Part shown: positions 58,231 through 64,000 of the stretch, piece after piece
Layout of the letters: each line of letters starts with the position of its first letter
How positions within the stretch are numbered: the stretch's first letter is position 1
Assembly: GCF_022605165.1 (NCBI RefSeq)
Contig: NC_063079.1
Coordinates: forward strand, 134,001 to 198,000
Length of the DNA stretch: 64,000 bases
Direction of reading: 5' to 3'
Source: Purpureocillium takamizusanense
Lineage: Eukaryota > Ascomycota > Sordariomycetes > Hypocreales > Ophiocordycipitaceae
Notes under the pieces: model-generated
Database searches by the model: none
What the model saw: the letters and a program-made list of their open reading frames with translations, nothing else
What the model was told of the DNA's origin: nothing
Made by a program: the position numbers and the translations under genes

Positions 58231-59685
58231 CTAAAGTGACGCGATGATCAAGGAATCATGTGCCACCCAATCATAAGTGCAAATATCCACGATCTTGTAC
58301 CCCGCGGCATCAAGCAGGCTTTGCCATTCGCCCTTTGTTCGTTTCTTTCCCGCGATTGACGCCATCATGATGAAGTCAAGTTGACAAATTTCCCTAGATG
58401 CACCCTGTCCGGGGACGACGATGTCGTCAATAACGAGGCGTGACTCCGGACTCATGGCGGTGCGTATGTTTTCCAAAACGGTAACGCCGTCGCGGTCAGG
58501 AAGACCATGGAGAACATTACGGAGGTAGTACAACTTTGCACCTGCCCCTGGTTATCAGTTTCGCCGCGATTTTAGTATTCTTTCAACTGGGCGACTCACC
58601 TTTCACGGGCTGGGGATCGAAGAGGCCGTGCACCATAGCCTCAACCCCATGTGGCATGGGTTTCGAAATTCGGTCAATGGTGACTTGCATGTCTTGGAGA
58701 ATAACACGGCCAATAGCATTTGGGTACCTCTCGCGCAGTCGAATACTTTGGTGGCCCATGCCTCCACCAATATCAACGAATAGAACAGGGTCATGTTCCA
58801 GGGCCGGGGTCTCTTCGACCAGATGTCCTGGCAACGCTGAGAGCCAATCTCCGCTAGTAGGCGAGTGGAGCGCCATGGAATCTTGGAACTGGCCCTGGAG
58901 CTTTGTGTCCAGGGCAAGATATTCGTAACAGGCAAGATCGGTCCCAAATGCCTTCTGAAAAATGCCGTTTTGGCTATCACTGATGTCCTTGTATCCATTT
59001 TCGGCCAGGAATTCTGGCAGGGCCTGAAACGTTCGATCATGAAGGTCAAACCTGTAAGGCCACTGTAAGCTCCTAAGGCCCCGTGATTTCTTCTTCGAGG
59101 TACTGCAAGGAGAGTACTTACAGAAGGTGGACACCAGATTCCAGAGCAGGGCCGGCCAACTCCCGAGTTATACTTTCTGAGGAGAACTTGTCTTCTTCCA
59201 ACTGCTTCACCATACCCACGGAAACCAGAAATCGTAGGATTCGGCCTTGTGTGTATATTGGCATCAACACGACTCATAACGGGAGTGACCGGATGGTGTT
59301 CTTTCGAGAAGAATAGGGAACGGACATAAGTACTCACTTAGAAGCACTGGCGCAACACCGAGTGTTGCGCTGAGGTGATCACATGATAATGGCCCCTCGT
59401 GGTTTGCCAACGCTCGAAAGAGGCCGATATCCGCACCCACGCGAATCAGGGCAAGTTGCAGGTGCTGTAGGCCGGGCAGGTGAGTAGTAGCGTGGAACTT
59501 CAGGCACGTCAACTTACCGATCCAGATAGCCTCAGCATATGCTCGTATGGGGTTTCGATCTTAAGTAAGGCATTGAGGAGGGATTGTTGGATTTTGGCGC
59601 GATTTTCGCCATTGGATGAAAACCCAAGGACTTCAACCTGCGCAAGCAGGTTATCAATATCCTGTCCAGATGCGTGTTGAGTCAT
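58231..59685 (-). CDS. SAM-dependent O-methyltransferase (COMT-like, secondary metabolism)
   Basis: Five exons, 59685-59518, 59464-59338, 59245-59122, 59051-58600 and 58541-58231, 393 aa with all phases consistent. The N-terminal half is the dimerization domain (LALIRVGADIGLFRAL, then LSRILRFLVSVGMVKQL). Motif I for SAM binding is FVDIGGGMGHQS (about residue 230), then VILQDM, and the C-terminal LYYLRNVLHGLPDRDG holds the conserved His that acts as base in this family. The end, DGVTVLENIRTAM and RLVIDDIVVPGQG, is typical of fungal plant-type O-methyltransferases such as those in polyketide and terpenoid clusters. It is divergent from the FAD epoxidase and shares its 1.1 kb promoter. A TTTTATAA sequence lies about 100 nt upstream. 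It probably methylates a hydroxyl or acid of the cluster product. Confidence 0.92.
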
Positions 59686-59782
59686 TGCAAAGAGGTGAGG
59701 TTCTAGTAAGAATGAATGGGGAGAACAAGGAGAACAAGGAGACAGTAGTAGTCTGCTCGCTTGAGGCAGCGGCGCGCGGCGC

Positions 59783-59790
59783 TTATAAAA
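59783..59790 (-). promoter_or_regulatory. TATA-like box of the O-methyltransferase gene
   Basis: TTTTATAA on the minus strand, about 100 nt upstream of the ATG at 59685. Confidence 0.3.
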
Positions 59791-60093
59791 ACACAGGTCT
59801 CTTCGGTCACCTTCGTAACTCAACCTGTGTTCCAAAGCCCTGCTGCTAATCTTTCACTAATGATTTAGATCATGTCTTCTATCTCGCATGTCACCTTCTG
59901 AAAATGTCCGGTACTAATTGTGGACGTGCATGTAAACACCGAGCATAATTACCGACTGGACGGTCCCACAGGCTATACTAGACATACTAGACGCCACCCA
60001 AACCATTTAATGTTTACCATGTGTCAGAGTCGTAGGCCATGGCTGGGTCTTGACTGCGCCGCGTAGGCGGAGTCGCTCGAATCGACTGACACT

Positions 60094-60102
60094 CGGACTC
60101 CG
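60094..60102. promoter_or_regulatory. Candidate Zn2Cys6 binding site CGG-N3-CCG
   Basis: CGGACTCCG is an inverted CGG pair with 3-nt spacing, in the shared promoter of two cluster genes. Zn2Cys6 regulators of secondary-metabolite clusters commonly bind such spaced triplets. A single copy could be chance. Confidence 0.3.
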
Positions 60103-60776
60103 TAAGTCTATGCGCGATGCCTGATGAGTGCCCCATTTCATGCTATTTACTTACGGCCCTTGACCATCATCGTTGGTAGCCACCGGCAGTAAGAGTCATG
60201 GCTCATAGTTGCAAATGCGTTTGGACCAAACGGTACGATGATGTTCCAGTAGTATCGCTACGTTGTACACTGCTCTAAACGCTTTCATAGACGCAGCCCC
60301 GAGGCTCCCGTTGATTACAGCGCAAGAACTCGTTAGGCATACGAATCATGCACATAATCAACAGTTGTATCTGCGAGCCCTTCGTTGGCCATTCGGGAGA
60401 TCTGCATGATACGTACGAAGTAGCACATGCTTGCAAATGAGCTAGTAGGCTGAGCAGGCATGACGGACATCCGGGCATGGCAGCGGCATCATTGAACGAC
60501 CCGAACCCCGCAAGGTCGCCGAGGCATACGAGGCGACAGACATCTCATGAATCCGGCTATAATCTAGAATATCAGAGACTTCAAGGACGTTGAGAGGTAG
60601 ACACGAAATAGGACGTTTGCCCTGCGCATGGCTGAGAAAGTCCCAATTGCCTTCCACACCTTTCTCAGTTCTCAAGCACCTTATGGCTCTGTGTCGGCCT
60701 TCCACGGAAGAATTTACTGCAGAACTTGAGTCTGTGTCTACCACCCGAGCCTCTAACTGATCAAAAGGGCGCAAAA

Positions 60777-62377
60777 ATGGCACCAGGACATTTCAAGGTC
60801 ATCATTGTGGGTGGATCCATCACGGGCCTCACACTCGCTCACAGTTTGGACAAGATGGGAGTGGACTACATGATATTGGAGAAACGCTTGTCGATTTCGT
60901 CACAGGAGGGCGCATCTATTGGCATCCTGCCGAACGGGGCGCGGGTCCTAGAACAACTTGGGCTGTACGACGCCGTCTCGCAAGTTGCCACCGCTCTTCG
61001 GACGACACGAATCCATTTTCCCGATGGTTTCCATTTTACGAGCTCTTACCCAAGTAAAATTTTGAAAAAGTGCGTGAAAGCACACTTGTCTGTCTTGTGG
61101 CAGCACGGCCACGAACTGACTTTGTCCCCCGTCACAGTTTTGGATATCCCATCGCGTTTTTGGAAAGACAGAAACTGCTACAGATAATGTACGATGGCAT
61201 ACCCGACAAGACCAAGATCGCCTTCAACAAAGCAGTTTCCAGCATTGAGCAGTACTCAGAGGAAGGTAAAGGCGGCGTCCGTGTCCAGACTCTCGATGGT
61301 GATGTATATGACGGCCATCTCGTCGTTGGGGCAGACGGAGTTCACAGTCGAACTCGGCGCAAAATAATGCGCATGTCCAGCTTGACTCGCACAGATATTG
61401 CGATACAAGAAAGAAACAGTGAGCTCCACCCTGTCGTACGGCATTCTGCCAGAGCCTGGCTGACCTTCTATCGTGGGCATCTCGGTGGATTTTACGTGCG
61501 CATTCGGGATTTCTACGGGGATGACCGGGCTAAAAACAGGAGAGCAAATCATGCGTATCTATAATGGCCAAACTCTACTGGTTATCCCATGTCGAGACGG
61601 ACTCGTCTTCTGGTTCTTGGTACAGAAACTGGACCAGAAGGTTGAGTACGCAGAGGCCCGCCGCTTCACGGAGGAGGAGGCTGCTACACACTGTCTACAA
61701 CTGGCCCACGTACCAATTGGGGATGACGTCTACTTCGGGGATGTGTGGCAGAAGCGACGTTCCGTTACTATGGTGTGTCTAGAGGAGAGCATCTTTCGAA
61801 CTTGGTGCTTCGGTCGTTTGGTATGTATCGGCGATAGCATTCATAAGGTACGACATGTCCGCCCGCCATCGAGGTTGCTCCAGGTCACTGATCAATGGCC
61901 GGTTGCCAGATGACTATCAATCTCGGACAAGGTGCCAACTGCGCCATCGAAGACGTGGCTAGTCTATCCAATTTCCTACAAGAACACTTCGAGAGGAACA
62001 GCACGAGTCCATCGGATGAAGAGCTTGAAATCCTGCTCCGTCGCTTCAACCAAGCCCACCTCTCGAGAGTATCTCGTATCTGCAGCATGTCAGCGTTGGT
62101 AGCAAGAGTACATGCACGGGATGGAGTTTTATGTAAGTTCATTGGACGGTATATAATGCCGCACTTGGGTGGACTATTCGAACATCGGCCCTTGAGCATG
62201 ATTGCAGACGCCGAGGCCATAAGGTTTTTACCCTCGCCGCGATCGTCATTCCGAGGCTGGGAGAAGTACAGAAGCAAGGAAGACGGACATGGTATTCGGA
62301 CGGTCACATTGTGTGCGTTGTTACTGTCGATTGTCTTGACGATGCTGGCGGCGTATTGGCCGCTGTCGCAGTGGTGA
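60777..62377 (+). CDS. FAD-dependent epoxidase of PaxM/Pyr5 type, apparently interrupted by a stop codon
   Basis: Proposed exons: 60777-61069, 61138-61374, 61424-61847 and 61910-62377 (473 codons, the usual family length). The start gives the FAD-binding [18 protein letters not shown], then [29 protein letters not shown] follows the first intron, then [12 protein letters not shown] (DG motif), [20 protein letters not shown], and across the last intron [14 protein letters not shown] (GD motif). A C-terminal hydrophobic segment ([18 protein letters not shown]) suggests membrane attachment. PaxM, Pyr5 and related enzymes epoxidize the terminal prenyl double bond before cyclization. In the frame of [10 protein letters not shown] there is a TGA at 61461-61463 (codon 190 of the model). 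No AG acceptor exists between it and the conserved block, so it cannot be spliced away normally. The 49-nt second intron is inferred. Confidence 0.82.
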
Positions 62378-63244
62378 AGGCACCACAGCCATACTTCCAT
62401 TGAGAGCTGAGGAGCTCAGCAGTGGGAATAGTGTCAAACAATTGGAGTTCTTACAGTTAAAATTCATTATGCCAGTCTGAATAGTGGGCTAGTTTCAGCC
62501 AGTACAATTCTGCCGCGAACGCTTTCCATGGGCTCGTGGATAAAATTGTAAGAGTAGCACTATTTATTGACAGGCACATGTTCCTCTATTTCCACGCCCC
62601 CAAGACCTGCAAAGCCTAAGCAGCCTACAGTGCCACACTATCCCTTACCGACCAGGCCTGGCAGCGCAATTGTGGTCGGGCAACCTTGCTGCAGGGCTGC
62701 GGTCGCAGTTGAAGCCATTACGGGCTGGTATAGCAATTGAAGCCATCGCATGCTGCCGTAATTGAAGCCCGCGGGCTGCCGGGCTGTCGCGGCAACAGGG
62801 CCCATCGCAGGGCACCTGGGTTGCTGCAAGCTGCTGCATGCCAGAGGGCATTATACGTGCGGCGGCGCGTACATGGCACTGTAACCCGCTGTGAGGCAGG
62901 GGGTCTTGTTGGCTGTATAGTGCCTTGGGCGCGTGTCCAGGTCGTAAGATTTAGTATTATGTATACTGTATATGCCCACTAATGGCTGGGCTTCTGGTGC
63001 GTGGAACTATCGTCTACAAATTTAGTTTTGATCGCCCAGTTGGTTGATATTGCTCAACTAAATGCATCCCACAAAATTTGGCGGGGTGCTGGGTCAAAGT
63101 CTAAGTACATATCGAGTCTTTGTGACAGCAGAGCTGGATTGGGCAGCTTCTTGCGAAATCCCACCCCGACACCCGAGCGCGCTGCGATGTCCTTGCTGAC
63201 CGTGTGTCGCCGGCATGTCCCCGCTGGCAAGCCGTAGCGCTGAA
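62378..63244. other. Intergenic between convergent epoxidase and cyclase genes, with repeats
   Basis: 62640-62830 carries degenerate units built around TTGAAGCC (62709, 62737 and 62763) and GCAGG/GGCTG runs. It is related in inverted orientation to 58000-58085. No gene seen. Confidence 0.55.
62640..62830. repeat. Dispersed repeat, right copy
   Basis: Three imperfect units of about 27 bp, each containing (G)CAATTGAAGCC or a variant. The 15-mer at 62704-62718 is the exact reverse complement of 58022-58036. Confidence 0.5.
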
Positions 63245-64000
63245 TTACATGCTCTTTTTCTTCTCTGCCGCGGGCTTCTGTGCTTCGTATCGGCGAACAA
63301 ATCGCAGGCAGATGCCATAAGAACCGTCCACAACGAGGAAGAAGCAGACGAACCAAATGTACAACGGCTCACCCATGAATTCGTGGTCCGCTCTCCAATA
63401 TCTATACCGAATGATGTCCTGAGGGATAAGGACAAGAGAACCGAAAAAACGAGAGAACCTGGCATACAGAATGAGTATTCGGGCTTCCAGCGTCAGTCAA
63501 CACCGTGCTGTAAAGTCGTTAGACTTACCACAGCAAGTACGACGTTCCCCGGGAGCTCCCCCGGCACACCAGTTGACATAGACCGCCAACACTTAGCAGT
63601 AGCTGGCAGCCGTATGCACTCAAGGCCTGGGCGAGCGTAGGTCCGATCTGTTTGGCAAGCGCCAGATGTCCGGTTGTCCAACCTGCGACACAGACAATGA
63701 AGATTAGAGGAAGGTTCCTCTGTACCAATGGCGCGTGTGCCCATTCCCTATGGGCGTTCTTGACGGCGGTGTACATGACGCCGCAGTTTAGTATAAGGCC
63801 TATACAATGAATCCACATTTGCATGCCGCCGAGCGGGTAGATCAGAGCGTATGTCAATTCCCAGGCAAAATTGCAGCATAGCGGCATCAAGGCCATGCCA
63901 TAGGTTTGATCTTTTAGGGACTTATAGATCATGCCGACATAATTCGTCGTCCAACCAACGCCCATCAGTAGTTTGCAAATCTCAGCAATCCAGGCGACAT
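63245..64000 (-). CDS. Pyr4/PaxB-family membrane terpene cyclase, 5' end beyond the window
   Basis: Two exons are visible, 64000-63529 (5' incomplete) and 63458-63245, about 227 residues of a family usually near 240 aa. Several hydrophobic helices are seen. Family blocks: DQTYGMALMPLCCNFAWELTY, GTSYLLW joined across the 70-nt intron to FSRFFGSLVLIPQ, IIRYRYWR, and PLYIWFVCFFLVVDGSYG. Family knowledge: in Pyr4 two acidic residues (E63 and D218) are needed to protonate the epoxide. The Glu of NFAWELTY and the Asp of VVDGSYG probably correspond, and both are retained. The enzyme should cyclize an epoxidized prenyl chain of a meroterpenoid or indole diterpene in the membrane. It is convergent with the epoxidase gene, its expected functional partner. 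Confidence 0.9.

Larger units (their letters stand above)
59686..60776. promoter_or_regulatory. Bidirectional promoter of O-methyltransferase and FAD monooxygenase
   Basis: The two start codons are 1.09 kb apart and divergent. It includes a TATA-like box for the minus-strand gene (59783-59790) and a CGG-N3-CCG palindrome (60094-60102). No coding signal. Confidence 0.55.

Noticed and set aside
61437..61539. Alternative intron that would remove the TGA in the epoxidase
   Set aside because: It would delete the conserved [10 protein letters not shown] block and has poor splice context.
1..64000. tRNA, 5S rRNA, CRISPR arrays and transposase genes
   Set aside because: No characteristic T-arm sequence, 5S-like block, regular repeat-spacer array or transposase/reverse-transcriptase motif was seen on either strand by eye; a covariance-model scan was not possible.

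Overview
The window is nuclear DNA of a filamentous ascomycete, most likely a Sordariomycete (Hypocreales is my best guess; the genus cannot be fixed). The evidence is short GT-AG introns with CTAAC/CTGAC branch sites, fungal-specific families (Zn2Cys6 factor, PDR-type ABC pump, GH76 DFG5/DCW1 mannosidase, Pyr4/PaxB-type terpene cyclase), high GC in the first 52 kb, and many small microsatellites between genes. No rRNA, tRNA, CRISPR array or intact transposon was recognised. Exon borders below were worked out by hand from splice consensus, reading phase and family motifs.

Positions 1-29 kb: a 5'-complete SDR runs off the left edge, followed by weak ORFs and an SDR-like relic. Next come a Zn2Cys6 regulator (4426-7273, minus), a divergent MFS transporter (8184-9758) and an SDR (10461-11264), which could form a small catabolic module. 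They are followed by a probable secreted protein (11882-12747), an arabinitol-dehydrogenase-like SDR, a hotdog thioesterase, a Ysc84/SYLF actin-patch protein with polyQ and PPxY motifs, an intronless Asp/Glu racemase of YgeA type, an FSH serine hydrolase, a cytochrome P450 with a GC-AG intron, a GPI-anchored GH76 mannosidase and an alkyltransferase-like (ATL) DNA repair protein.

Positions 29-52 kb: a kinesin of about 1,744 aa (29429-34898, minus) is separated by a 7.3 kb gene-poor divergent spacer from an Eme1/Mms4-type nuclease subunit (42214-44499). Eme1 is convergent with a histidine phosphatase whose C-terminus carries an exact PIP-box pattern. A PDR-type ABC transporter (46217-50893) and a small unknown protein close this part.

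Positions 52.6-64 kb look different: by eye lower GC, degraded non-coding sequence, a RIP-like tandem duplication and dispersed inverted repeats. They hold a four-exon unknown gene (567 aa) and the left part of a terpenoid or meroterpenoid biosynthetic cluster: an O-methyltransferase (58231-59685, minus), a divergent PaxM/Pyr5-type FAD epoxidase (60777-62377) and a Pyr4/PaxB-type terpene cyclase running off the right edge. The epoxidase contains an apparent in-frame TGA that no GT-AG intron removes without deleting a conserved block. The prenyltransferase and any PKS, NRPS or GGPP synthase needed to name the product would lie beyond position 64000.
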